From positions 1 through 52,279 of the forward strand of contig CAKMJZ010000029.1 in the NCBI GenBank assembly GCA_927435855.1: a stretch of DNA of 52,279 bases. The letters are read 5' to 3'. Below the pieces are notes generated by a model. The model was not told the origin of the DNA. It did not search any database and worked only from the letters and a program-made list of their open reading frames with translations. Each line of letters opens with the position of its first letter. Position 1 is the stretch's first letter. The position numbers were made by a program, and so were the translations under genes. The DNA is from an uncultured Erysipelotrichaceae bacterium (GTDB lineage: Bacteria; Bacillota_I; Bacilli_A; Erysipelotrichales; Erysipelotrichaceae). Shown here in pieces: positions 25,890-34,912 of this stretch.

Positions 25890-28430
25890 CTAAAATGTTA
25901 ATCCATCTTCTTTAAAAAGCTTAACACAAATATCAACAACTTCCGCATCATATTTAGTTCCCCGGTGGAGCAATATCTCTTTTAGAGCAGCGTCAATGCC
26001 AAAGGCTGCCCTATATGGCCGGTGTGAGGTCATAGCCTCTACGACGTCAGCGACTGCTAAAATTCTGCTTTCCAGAATGATTTCATCTCCTGATAATCCT
26101 TGAGGGTAGCCTGAGCCATCCAATCTTTCATGATGTTGATAAACCATAGTATGGATTTCTTTAGGAAAATCAATCTCCTTTACTACATTGTAGCTTTCCT
26201 CAACATGGGTTTGTAATATTTTATACTCAAGATCAGACACTTTACCGGGTTTGTTCAGAATATCTGAAGGGACAAAAAACTTTCCAACATCATGAAGTAG
26301 ACCCCCATATGATAGATTACTGATCTTTTCATCAGCCAGTCCCATTTCTCTCCCTATGGAAAAGGCCAACTCCGCAACCCTTTTTTGATGTCCTGCAGTG
26401 TATACATCCCTAAGCTCGCCGATTTTTGAGATTGCATTAACCGATTGATGCAATCTTTTTTCCAGATCTTTTCGTTGATGCTCTAGCTCTTCAGCGAACC
26501 TTTGCAATGATTCTTCCGCCAGTTTGCGCTGGGTGATGTCGCGAAAAGACCATACGCGACCTATGACCTTAGATTCTATTAATAAAGGACGCGACAGCCG
26601 CTCAAACACGCGACCGTCATCAAAATTTATTGCGTCAAAAATCTCTTTATCGCTACTGTAAATTTCTTGAACTTTCTGTAAAAAGCCTTCCGGATCAGAC
26701 AACTGATCGAGAATATGCTTCAGTAGGATTGAGTCGTCACCGATTTCCATGACATCTGAAGGAATTCGCCATAATTTTGAAAAGTGTTGATTAGAATAAA
26801 GCAACTTTTTATCTTTCCCAATTGCTAGAATACCGTCAGCTGTAGCGTTTAGAACAGCCTGAAGAGAAGCTTCACTTTCAATCAGTGCATCCTCCGCCAG
26901 CTTGAGCTCGGTGATGTCAGTACCAATGCTTAAGATGGCAGGTTTTCCAGACCATTCAATCTTTCTAGCGATTATATGCGAAGGAATTGTTGATCCGTCT
27001 TTCCTTATATGCTTAGCTTCGAACTCAGTTTCACCTTTTTCTTCAATCTCTTTCATACGGCAGGAAACCATTTCAGCACTTTCGGGTGCATTAACTTGTT
27101 GTATATTCATACCCATGAATTCATCTTTCTCATAACCCAGCAATTTGCAAGTTCGTTCATTGATGAATAAAAACCTTCCCTCAAAATCATGAACCACGAT
27201 CGCACTGGGTGCAATATCAGCGATCTTAGCCAACCTTTCAATTTGCTCTTCGGCCAGTTTACGCTCGGTGATGTTCTCATGCGCGATAACCACGCGCCTG
27301 GGACTATCGCTCTTGAATGGCGTGACACGTCCTAAAAACCAGCGTTGTTCATTCGGAGAATGGCAAGGATACTCAAGTTCGAAGGACGGGCGTTTACCTG
27401 AAAGCACCTCCCGGATGCCTTGGGCAAAAAAGCCGGCCTCCTCCGAATCTTCCCCCTGTGCGTTGTCACATACCGCGAGGTAGTTGCACCCTTCGGAAAC
27501 AGTACTGTGTTCGATATTGTTACGCTCTGCGAAATCTCGGTATGCCTTGTTCGTGAGAATGATTTCACCACCCTCGTTGATTACCACGATGTGGGACAAC
27601 AATCCGTCCAGCGTGTGTCTGATGAACTGTTCCGATACCTGCAGAGCCTCTTCGGCCTGCTTGCGTACGGTGATGTCCCTGGCAATTCCCTCGATGGCTA
27701 CCGGGATACCATCCTCATTAATAAGGAGGTTGTTTCTCTGTTCTGTCCAGATCACTTGGCCATCTTTGCGTAACCAGCGTAGGGTAAGGGGTTCCCCTGA
27801 AGGTATTTCACCACGGCCTGCTTTCTCAATCAGATGGTAGTCCTCTGGGTGAACCATTTTCATGCCTAGGTCAGGGTCTGCATAATGCTCTTCGGGGGTG
27901 TACCCGGTGATGTCGCTTACTGCAGGACTAACATACTCAAAATGGCGTTCCGGGACTAGGTTGATGCGATAAATAATATCCTTGGCGTTCTCTGCCAGCC
28001 TGCGGTAACGGGATTCGCTCTTCTGGAACGCTTCAGTTAGTTTTTGAAGTTCATTAATCTGCCGTCGCGCATTTGACATATCAGAGAAAATAGTTATAAA
28101 ATACCCTTTTTGGGGAGAATAGGCAGTCACTCTATACCAGCGATTCAAAGGTTCTGAAAACTGCTCAAACTCTTTCTTACTACCCTTTAAGGCAATTTCA
28201 CCGTAAAGAGCAATCCAGTCAAATTCACTTTCACTGATTTCAGGCAGCACTTTCGTAATTGGTTTGCCAGTGATGTCTGCACCCTTCAGTCCAGTTAATT
28301 CTTCGAATACCTCATTTACCTCGACAAACACGTAATCACACGGGGTACCCATTTCATCGCAAATAATCTTGTGATAAGCATATCCCATCGGAAGTTGATT
28401 CATAAGCTGCTTATAAAAACCCTCACTCAT
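25890..28430 (-). CDS. Soluble multi-PAS HD-GYP protein, predicted c-di-GMP phosphodiesterase
   Basis: The protein has 846 residues and no TM segment. Five PAS/PAC repeats lie at about 1-120, 130-260, 268-390, 395-510 and 515-640, several with the ITERKLAEE linker. The HD-GYP domain (655-840) has an intact LLHDVGK and HHERLDGSGYP. Its last 60 codons resemble the REC-HD-GYP copy at 13438, while its middle resembles the CHASE-HD-GYP copy at 19466. The promoter and the 103-nt leader element lie upstream. It probably lowers c-di-GMP in response to small-molecule or redox cues. Confidence 0.9.
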   Translation of the reverse strand: MSEGFYKQLMNQLPMGYAYHKIICDEMGTPCDYVFVEVNEVFEELTGLKGADITGKPITKVLPEISESEFDWIALYGEIALKGSKKEFEQFSEPLNRWYRVTAYSPQKGYFITIFSDMSNARRQINELQKLTEAFQKSESRYRRLAENAKDIIYRINLVPERHFEYVSPAVSDITGYTPEEHYADPDLGMKMVHPEDYHLIEKAGRGEIPSGEPLTLRWLRKDGQVIWTEQRNNLLINEDGIPVAIEGIARDITVRKQAEEALQVSEQFIRHTLDGLLSHIVVINEGGEIILTNKAYRDFAERNNIEHSTVSEGCNYLAVCDNAQGEDSEEAGFFAQGIREVLSGKRPSFELEYPCHSPNEQRWFLGRVTPFKSDSPRRVVIAHENITERKLAEEQIERLAKIADIAPSAIVVHDFEGRFLFINERTCKLLGYEKDEFMGMNIQQVNAPESAEMVSCRMKEIEEKGETEFEAKHIRKDGSTIPSHIIARKIEWSGKPAILSIGTDITELKLAEDALIESEASLQAVLNATADGILAIGKDKKLLYSNQHFSKLWRIPSDVMEIGDDSILLKHILDQLSDPEGFLQKVQEIYSSDKEIFDAINFDDGRVFERLSRPLLIESKVIGRVWSFRDITQRKLAEESLQRFAEELEHQRKDLEKRLHQSVNAISKIGELRDVYTAGHQKRVAELAFSIGREMGLADEKISNLSYGGLLHDVGKFFVPSDILNKPGKVSDLEYKILQTHVEESYNVVKEIDFPKEIHTMVYQHHERLDGSGYPQGLSGDEIILESRILAVADVVEAMTSHRPYRAAFGIDAALKEILLHRGTKYDAEVVDICVKLFKEDGLTF
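26030..26261. repeat. HD-GYP coding repeat, copy C
   Basis: This is the partner of 19615-19846: gap-free, with identical runs of 61 and 63 bases. The flanking part at 25908-26010 instead follows the copy at 13456-13550 almost base for base. Confidence 0.85.
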
Positions 28431-28474
28431 TAGGCATTACCCCTCTCATTTAGATTTTCTTTTATCAATAGGCT

Positions 28475-28577
28475 TCTCGGCATCTTTCGGAATCAGCCAT
28501 AGGTTTGCAGTTCTCTTAACACTTTCGATTCTTGTATCACAAAGTAACTGCACAGTCCTGAGTTATACGACCTATTT
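28475..28577 (-). ncRNA. Conserved 103-nt leader element, copy B
   Basis: This is the partner of the element at 23879-23981, in the leader of the multi-PAS HD-GYP gene and about 70 nt after the predicted transcription start. Stems ATAGGT/ACCTAT, GCAGTT/AACTGC and ACTTT/AAAGT can form nested. The GCAGTT/AACTGC stem loses one pair in copy A. Confidence 0.5.
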
Positions 28578-28649
28578 GTCTGCTGATTATTGTACAATTA
28601 TGTTCCACTTGCATTTACTTCTAGACCACATTATTCTATAATTAATTCT

Positions 28650-28678
28650 ATTGTATTCTTTATATCGAACAACATCAA
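28650..28678 (-). promoter_or_regulatory. Promoter of the multi-PAS HD-GYP gene
   Basis: On the minus strand TTGATG, 17 bases, then TACAAT, identical to the boxes at 24053-24081. It gives a leader of about 210 nt. The 28431-28937 gap holds this promoter, the leader element, the terminator of the next operon and the repeated SIS 3' end. Confidence 0.7.
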
Positions 28679-28799
28679 TGTAAATAGCATATTATACTAT
28701 TTAGTCGACCTTTTTCATCCGGTCAAACTGGTAATAAAGATTTAAAACTAACTTGGTTATATATAATTGGCTTTGATAGCCCTGCTTGCCAGTCTAAAG

Positions 28800-28826
28800 A
28801 AAAAGTGCGAGATTGAATAATCGCAC
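28800..28826 (-). terminator. Terminator of the glycyl-radical/corrinoid operon
   Basis: On the minus strand GTGCGA and TCGCAC form a 6-bp stem with a 10-base loop, followed by TTTTTC. It lies 112 bases past the SIS stop. Confidence 0.75.
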
Positions 28827-28929
28827 CAGTATACTATCCTTCTAAACTAACTTTTTTCATCCCAAAGACTATGTCTGTTTATCACAACACTACTGTTATC
28901 CTCCTATACAATCTCCATTCATTGTCAAT

Positions 28930-28985
28930 AAAGTTGATTAGCGGTTGGTACGACGACGATGCTCACGATACACACCTTCAAAGCT
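28930..28985. repeat. Right direct repeat: 3' end of the intact SIS gene
   Basis: This is the partner of 13360-13414. Here it spans the stop and last 15 codons of a complete SIS gene. Confidence 0.7.
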
Positions 28986-29699
28986 CTCCTTCGCCTCTTC
29001 AACACCCACAACCTGAGCACTTGTCAGAACATAGGGCGGCTGACCTTTTTCGGTCAGTAATTGTGCGACACGCACTTTAATCATATTAACAATCACAGAA
29101 TTAGCAATCGTTGATATCGGACCGACCGGATATTTCAAACCTTCTATTCTAATCGCGCTATCGCCCACCGGCACACAGGTATCAATCACTATATCCGCCA
29201 CATCATATAATTTTTGCTTGGTCGAATGCTTGCTTGGAGCTTTACCGCTGTTCTTCACACCGGTAATCGCAACGACCGGCACTCCCAGTGCCTTTGCCTC
29301 AATACCCATATCAATGACGACATTACCATTACCTGAGGTTGAAAAAAGTAAGAAAACATCTTGAGGTTTGACGATGAAATTCTTAATGATCTGCTTGGCA
29401 AAGCCTTCGACATTCTCCAAAAACATGGCCTGAGAAAGTCCGTTGGCACCTACGACATTGTGATAATAGGTGGTTGATAGTTCAACGATCGGATAAAAAC
29501 CAGCGAAACTGCCATAGCGCGGAAACATTTCCTCTACGCCCATGCGCGAATGACCGGAACCATACACATACACCAATCCATCCGCAGCTATACAATCCGC
29601 AAACATTTGTGACACCTTTTCTATCGTCTCACTTTGGGTTGCTTCGATTTGATTCATCACATCGATAGCGATGTCGAAATATTCTTTCGATACATTCAT
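28938..29699 (-). CDS. SIS-domain sugar-phosphate isomerase-like protein (UPF0309 type)
   Basis: The protein has 253 residues. The SIS fold is seen in GLVYVYGSGHSRMGVEEMF and FLLFSTSGNGNVVIDMGIEAK, with Ser/Thr clusters that bind sugar phosphates. The C-terminal half (PVGPISTIANSVIVNM) fits the UPF0309 group, whose substrate is not established. AGGAG precedes the ATG. It is the last gene of the operon containing the glycyl radical enzyme, so a sugar- or polyol-phosphate intermediate is likely in that pathway. Its 3' end is duplicated at 13360. Confidence 0.8.
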   Translation of the reverse strand: MNVSKEYFDIAIDVMNQIEATQSETIEKVSQMFADCIAADGLVYVYGSGHSRMGVEEMFPRYGSFAGFYPIVELSTTYYHNVVGANGLSQAMFLENVEGFAKQIIKNFIVKPQDVFLLFSTSGNGNVVIDMGIEAKALGVPVVAITGVKNSGKAPSKHSTKQKLYDVADIVIDTCVPVGDSAIRIEGLKYPVGPISTIANSVIVNMIKVRVAQLLTEKGQPPYVLTSAQVVGVEEAKESFEGVYREHRRRTNR

Positions 29700-29710
29700 A
29701 AATTTTTCTC

Positions 29711-30853
29711 CTAATGGTTTTGTAACCAGCGATTGGGATCGGACTCGGCGATAGATAAGTTATTCTGCTTGCCATCACGCACGACCTTCTCCCCGTATAT
29801 ATAAGACTCTTTGATTAATGAAAGATAATTCTCCAATGGAACATTATCCTGAATACGATTGGAAACGGACATGATCAGACGTCCCTTATTGGGTTGCCAG
29901 AAAACATCGGTAATGAACCGGACTTCCTGCGCAACATCCTCAACACTACCATACGGTAATATCTGTTGAAGATCGACACCGACCCAAAAACACAACCGAT
30001 CTTTATATTTTTCGAATATCTCACGCTCATTCATCGCAAATTTCTGAATCGGATGTAACACATCCACCCCCGATTCAACCAGTGCTTCCATCAGTAACGT
30101 TATATCCCCGCAACAATGTAACCAAACGTGCATATTGAAACTGTGAACATAGTCAAACACTTCTTTATAATATGGAAAGTAGTACTCACGGAAGAGGTCT
30201 TCGGACATAAAGGGACCCTTTTGCATGCCCAAGTCATCCGGAAAGCAGACCGCATCAATGTCTTTACTATGTGCTGCCCGCTCGATAACTTTTTTCATAA
30301 AATCAACCAGTTTTCGATTAAGCTTATGAATGTTTTCCCCTTCCAAATATAAATCTAACAAAGAATTGGTAATACCACGATAATCCCAATGACGATTAAA
30401 CAGAAACGGAGATATTGACATCACGCGATAACGACCATCCGGCTCAGGCGCATCGTCCAACAACGGTGGATAATCCGGATCTGGAGATAATGGTGATATC
30501 TGATTGATAATATCCCACTCAATTGAATTTTCTTCATCGATTCCAACCGTCTCACCTGGGTATCTACGCAAATGCGGGTCCGCATCCTTGACATCACACC
30601 AACAAAACGGATCGCCCGGCTCCCCAAAGAGTTTGGGCTTTTTCATATAGAAATGTTGAATGTCACACGGATGGTCTTTGTGTAAAGCAATGATTGGCGG
30701 ATGTTTGTCTTCTGAAAGTTCATCCAGATGAAGCCAGTGCCCGCAAGTGACCACCGAAGGACGCACTCCATTTTTACCCTCAATCAAATCCCTCATTTCC
30801 TGACGAGATAACGGTGGATACTTGGCATTGGGAAATTGATTATCTAGTGGCAT
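29711..30853 (-). CDS. UroD-family corrinoid-dependent methyltransferase, copy 2
   Basis: The protein has 380 residues and the URO-D fold of the MtaA/MtbA/CmuA superfamily: FPDDLGMQKGPFMSEDLF and VWLHCCGDI with a His-x-Cys zinc site, then a Cys in LCFWVGVDLQQILP as the likely third ligand. Known relatives move methyl groups between a substrate or tetrahydrofolate and a corrinoid protein. It is a paralogue of the 378-residue protein at 36813, with both starting MPLD. AGAGGAG precedes the ATG. One of the pair may be the substrate enzyme and the other the carrier enzyme. Heme-pathway UroD is unlikely in this context. Confidence 0.82.
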   Translation of the reverse strand: MPLDNQFPNAKYPPLSRQEMRDLIEGKNGVRPSVVTCGHWLHLDELSEDKHPPIIALHKDHPCDIQHFYMKKPKLFGEPGDPFCWCDVKDADPHLRRYPGETVGIDEENSIEWDIINQISPLSPDPDYPPLLDDAPEPDGRYRVMSISPFLFNRHWDYRGITNSLLDLYLEGENIHKLNRKLVDFMKKVIERAAHSKDIDAVCFPDDLGMQKGPFMSEDLFREYYFPYYKEVFDYVHSFNMHVWLHCCGDITLLMEALVESGVDVLHPIQKFAMNEREIFEKYKDRLCFWVGVDLQQILPYGSVEDVAQEVRFITDVFWQPNKGRLIMSVSNRIQDNVPLENYLSLIKESYIYGEKVVRDGKQNNLSIAESDPNRWLQNH

Positions 30854-30865
30854 ATTAATCTCCTC

Positions 30866-31774
30866 TCACGGATTACGAGTTTGTACCGTAAATCCTTGTG
30901 ACTTAATCAACTCTAACAAATTTTCGACATTACTTTCGTACTCTTCTACTCTCTGATTCAACGGATACGGTAATCCCAATCGGATATATTTCCCTTTACC
31001 CAACGTGTGATAGGGTAATAGTTCTATCAGTGATACATTAGCTCCACTTTGTTTCAAACGTTCACATCGTAACCTCATATCTTCAAGTTGATCATTGACA
31101 CCAGGTACGATAATCATACGAACGATTAGTTCTTTACCTAACTTCGACAAATGATCGAGATTTTCGAAAATCACAGCATTTCCAGATTGAATATATTGAA
31201 CGTGTTTCTCTTCATCGTGAAATTTCAAATCATACAGTATGAGGTCCACCTCAAAAGCAAGTTCTTTCCAATGGTCCCAAGGTAATCCACCGGAAGTGTC
31301 AAGTGCGACATGAATACCTTCTTCCTTCAATCTTCGAGTTACATCCAACAGAAAATCTGATTGCATGATCGGATCGCCACCGCTAAACGTAACTCCGCCC
31401 TTGGAATTTCGATAAAACGGCTCATCCTTCATACATTCTTCGATCAACATCTCGACACTCATTTCCTTACCGATAATTTCAAAAACATCATAGGGACAAC
31501 TTTGTGCTAATAGGTCAATATCGTGAATCAACGCTCGATTGACCTTAAGTTTTCCTTCAATTGTAATAGCCTCAGGTTCAACCCGAACACACTCCTCACA
31601 CAACGTACATTTCTGATCAAAAATCATCAACTGCTTCTCTTTTTTCAGTGCTTCCGGATTACTGCACCACGCACAGCGCAACGGACAGCCCATCATAAAC
31701 ACCGTCGTACGAATCCCGGGACCATCATGCAGACTATATCGCTGAATATTCGATACTAATCCCACTTTATCCAT
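30866..31774 (-). CDS. Glycyl radical enzyme activase (radical SAM)
   Basis: The N-terminal region reads SLHDGPGIRTTVFMMGCPL followed by the radical-SAM Cys triad C-x3-C-x2-C (residues 39-46). A ferredoxin-like insert follows, with CTLCEEC at 61-67 and a further Cys in SCPYDVF. That is enough for one extra [4Fe-4S] cluster, because the usual second Cys set is missing (VRVEPEA). GGVTFSGGDP is the SAM-binding glycine motif. It would install the glycyl radical on the enzyme encoded just upstream. Starts at GTG 31786 or ATG 31780 are also possible. I take the ATG at 31774 because GTGAG lies seven bases before it. The gene overlaps the partner's stop. Confidence 0.9.
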   Translation of the reverse strand: MDKVGLVSNIQRYSLHDGPGIRTTVFMMGCPLRCAWCSNPEALKKEKQLMIFDQKCTLCEECVRVEPEAITIEGKLKVNRALIHDIDLLAQSCPYDVFEIIGKEMSVEMLIEECMKDEPFYRNSKGGVTFSGGDPIMQSDFLLDVTRRLKEEGIHVALDTSGGLPWDHWKELAFEVDLILYDLKFHDEEKHVQYIQSGNAVIFENLDHLSKLGKELIVRMIIVPGVNDQLEDMRLRCERLKQSGANVSLIELLPYHTLGKGKYIRLGLPYPLNQRVEEYESNVENLLELIKSQGFTVQTRNP

Positions 31775-34184
31775 GACCATGCTCACTGCGCGATATAATC
31801 GCTTCTTGTGCTTCGGGCATCAACGATATAAACTGCGCACAATATCCCGCAACCCGAACGATTAAATCAGAGTACAGATGAGGATTCTTCTGTGCTTCTC
31901 GCAACGTTTTTGTATCCACGATATTGAACTGATTGTGATAAATATTAAGTTCGATACTTGTCCTTAATAAATCGATGAACTTATCTAAATCCTCATCCTT
32001 TGATAACGATGAAGGTGTAAAGCGCATATTTAACAACTGCCCAGCCGCAACCTGGTGATTGGGTAATCTAGATACCGATTTCAATACGGCTGTCGGCCCA
32101 TGAGTATCCGTTCCTTGAGTCGGAGAACAACCCTCATTGAGCGGCTGTTGAGCAAAACGGCCATCCGGAGTTGCCCCAACTTCCAAACCATTGGGTACAT
32201 ACGCCGTAATGTTGGATGTTGACATGGTATAGCGACTGATTAAAGGTCCTTTACCGCTTCGCACCGTTTTGTACATAGGGAGTAACTCTAAATAACTTTC
32301 AAACACTTTCGCTACAATTTCATCAACTTCATCAATATCATTACCATACTTCGGCAAGTGACGGATCATCTTATGAATCTTCGCGGACTCAAGGCTTTGC
32401 CAATTGTCCGAAAGAGCAGCCTTCAACTGATTCAACGTCAGCTTCTGTTCATCAAAAATCAGTTTCTTCATCGTATACAACGAATTACCAACCACGGATG
32501 GACCGATATTGGACTGCGAAATGACATCATACTTACATCCACCTTCCTTCAATGTTTTACCAAGTTCAAAAGCATTTTGAATAAAACAGGAAGCCAACGG
32601 ACTGGCATCGTATTTGATTAATGAGCGATCGCAAATCGCATCACTTTCCACAGCAAGATCCGTATAGTATGTTAAGATTTTCTTCCAACCTTGCCAAAGT
32701 TGATCGTAATTTGAAAATTCTATATCCTTCCCTGATTTTCCATTGATTGAGAACTGTTGAATGTTTGTTATCGGATCCACTCCATTGTTCACCAACATTT
32801 CCAACAGTTTTCCCCAGTTGCAATACGTCATACCGGTCGCCCTGTGACCGTATTTTCCCGCAACCCCGGTTTCCACACAGCCAATCGCACAGTAATCACG
32901 AGCATCTTCAATCGGAATTCCCAAATCCGTCAGTCCGCGAATCGCAACGGCATCATTGAACATCGCTGGCATACCCGTGCCACTGCGAATCAACTTCGCC
33001 CCTAATTTCAGTAGATCATCAGGTGTGTCTTTATGATAGCGCATCGCAAAATTTGGTTCTTTCAATGCGGTCAGATTCATCGCCTCAATACACAAAGTTG
33101 AAAGTGCGTTGGTCGCATCTTTTCCCTCCGGAGTTAATCCGCCAATCATTAGATTGGAATACAGCGGATATCCCTGAGAAAACTTGGTGTGTCCGTTGGG
33201 TCGGATTTTATTGGTACTGTTGGTCATAAGGAAGAAGTGAGTAATGATTTCAAGGGTAGTACTTTCGTTCAATATCCCCTTTTCGACATCTTTTATATAA
33301 TACGGATTCGCATATTGATCGAATCTTCCAAAACAGAAGCTATGACCATTACTTTCAATCAACTGTAAAATATGGACCAGATAGGTCGCCTGAACACACT
33401 CCATAAAGCTTTGTGCCGGTTGTTCCATCAAGGTCGTCGCTATTTTGGCCATATCCAAAAGTTCAGATTTACGCTTACCTTTTTCTTTAATTGAAAGTTT
33501 TTCAGCTAACTCACCATATCGCTTGATCCAACGCAGGGCTGCTTCAAGTGAGATGATGACAGCTTGATAAAATGACTTTTGCTCAATTGTTTGTTCTTCT
33601 ATTATTTTCTTATTCGCCTCATCAATATACCAACGAAACCCTCGATTCAACAGCGTCGGATAATCCGGGACAATGTGCCCATCCCCAGACATCGAAATCC
33701 CACCCAGATGCAACGATCCGGTTTTACCGGCCAGACGAATTTCATCGGTCAGATTTTTTCCTACTTCATCTTTATGAGTTTTGCCAAGCCAAAAGTCAGA
33801 TATAGAGAAGAGATCTGCTTTGACCTTTTCTTCGACTTGAAATACATCTCCCTTACGCAAAGGGAAGGTATCAATTTCATCAACCAACCAATCCATCGAA
33901 TATTCCGGATAAATCGGTGCTGCGAAATTCTTGGATGCCATATTTCCGAAAATCAAGCTGTCCGCTTCGATGAAAATCGTCATATGATCCAAGGTATGGG
34001 CAAATGCTTTGGCTTTTCTTAATATATACGGCTCATTCTCTGTTTTCTTAAACGATTCCGTATACAACAAAGCTCGCTGCGAACACAACGAAGCCTTGGT
34101 ATCAAGCATTTTCTTTCTTAAACGATGAATACGCAAACGCGCAACATCATTCAGAGCGATGTTTGTTAGTAAGTTTCTTTCCAA
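31767..34184 (-). CDS. Glycyl radical enzyme, diol-dehydratase-like, substrate unknown
   Basis: The protein has 805 residues. The glycyl-radical loop RVAGYCAQF puts the radical on Gly780. The thiyl Cys436 lies in AIGCVETG with Glu438 two residues later, the C-x-E signature of the eliminase/dehydratase class (glycerol, propanediol, choline, hydroxyproline enzymes). His281-Ser282 in SNGHSFCFGRFDQY and His170 in SGDGHIVPDYP correspond to substrate-binding residues of glycerol dehydratase. The position equivalent to its Asp447 appears to be Thr450. The start is TTG, 19 bases inside deoC, with AAGGA nine bases upstream. It keeps the family N-terminus RLRIHRLRKKML. The context suggests a sugar- or polyol-like substrate. 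Confidence 0.9.
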   Translation of the reverse strand: MERNLLTNIALNDVARLRIHRLRKKMLDTKASLCSQRALLYTESFKKTENEPYILRKAKAFAHTLDHMTIFIEADSLIFGNMASKNFAAPIYPEYSMDWLVDEIDTFPLRKGDVFQVEEKVKADLFSISDFWLGKTHKDEVGKNLTDEIRLAGKTGSLHLGGISMSGDGHIVPDYPTLLNRGFRWYIDEANKKIIEEQTIEQKSFYQAVIISLEAALRWIKRYGELAEKLSIKEKGKRKSELLDMAKIATTLMEQPAQSFMECVQATYLVHILQLIESNGHSFCFGRFDQYANPYYIKDVEKGILNESTTLEIITHFFLMTNSTNKIRPNGHTKFSQGYPLYSNLMIGGLTPEGKDATNALSTLCIEAMNLTALKEPNFAMRYHKDTPDDLLKLGAKLIRSGTGMPAMFNDAVAIRGLTDLGIPIEDARDYCAIGCVETGVAGKYGHRATGMTYCNWGKLLEMLVNNGVDPITNIQQFSINGKSGKDIEFSNYDQLWQGWKKILTYYTDLAVESDAICDRSLIKYDASPLASCFIQNAFELGKTLKEGGCKYDVISQSNIGPSVVGNSLYTMKKLIFDEQKLTLNQLKAALSDNWQSLESAKIHKMIRHLPKYGNDIDEVDEIVAKVFESYLELLPMYKTVRSGKGPLISRYTMSTSNITAYVPNGLEVGATPDGRFAQQPLNEGCSPTQGTDTHGPTAVLKSVSRLPNHQVAAGQLLNMRFTPSSLSKDEDLDKFIDLLRTSIELNIYHNQFNIVDTKTLREAQKNPHLYSDLIVRVAGYCAQFISLMPEAQEAIISRSEHGHG

Positions 34185-34903
34185 CCGGAATCATCCTTCT
34201 TTTGATTGGCAATATCCAAAACAACAGGCGTCGACTTATAGCCGATTCCCATGCGATCAATACCCATATCGATTAAACTCAAAAAAGCTTCACGGGTACG
34301 AATTCCACCGGACCCCTTGATTTTACAACGTCCATTCGCCACGTCCATCATTGCGGAAATAACTTCAACGGTTGCTCCATCGGTTTTACTGGTAAAAAAT
34401 CCAGTCGAAGTCTTAACGAAATCAGCTCCAGCTTCAATCGCAACTTCCGTCGCCTTCTTCACTTCATCCATCGTCAATGCGTCAGTTTCAAAAATGACCT
34501 TAACTTCAACATTATGTTTATGACATTCATCGCATACCGCACGGATGTCATCACGCACTTCATCCCACTTGCCACTGCGAATCCAACCATAGTTCGCGAC
34601 CATATCCAATTCAAAAACATCCCAGCCTTCACAATACATCTTCGCTTGCATGACTTTGGATTCAGTCGTACTTAAGCCAAAAGGAAAATCACAGACGACA
34701 CAAACTTTTGTGTCAGTTCCCTTACACATTTCTTGAGCAATATCCAAAGCGGAAGGATTGATACAAACCGTACGACAACTAAAATCAATTCCCTCTTGGA
34801 TGTACTTACGGATTTCCGCCTCCGAAAACTCCGGTTTTAATACCGACTGATCGATATACGCCGCCAATTCCTTGACGGACATTTCACTTGCTTTTTTTCT
34901 CAT
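34166..34903 (-). CDS. deoC: deoC, deoxyribose-phosphate aldolase
   Basis: This TIM-barrel aldolase has 245 residues. The Schiff-base Lys is in ADFVKTSTGF, the second active-site Lys in CKIKGSGGIR, and the conserved Asp in FELDMVANYGW. Known DeoC enzymes split 2-deoxyribose-5-phosphate to acetaldehyde and glyceraldehyde-3-phosphate. No deoxynucleoside genes (deoA, deoB, deoD, cdd) are nearby. Its place directly before a dehydratase-class glycyl radical enzyme suggests it cleaves a deoxysugar phosphate made in this pathway. Confidence 0.93.
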   Translation of the reverse strand: MRKKASEMSVKELAAYIDQSVLKPEFSEAEIRKYIQEGIDFSCRTVCINPSALDIAQEMCKGTDTKVCVVCDFPFGLSTTESKVMQAKMYCEGWDVFELDMVANYGWIRSGKWDEVRDDIRAVCDECHKHNVEVKVIFETDALTMDEVKKATEVAIEAGADFVKTSTGFFTSKTDGATVEVISAMMDVANGRCKIKGSGGIRTREAFLSLIDMGIDRMGIGYKSTPVVLDIANQKKDDSGWKETY

Positions 34904-34912
34904 ATTTATTCC

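Noticed and set aside
13438-28430. A mobile element with its own transposase or integrase
   Set aside because: No transposase, recombinase, relaxase or phage gene is found. Only flanking direct repeats suggest past integration.
28830-28929. A tRNA or small RNA gene between the SIS gene and its terminator
   Set aside because: No cloverleaf, no T-loop GTTCGA box and no promoter are seen.
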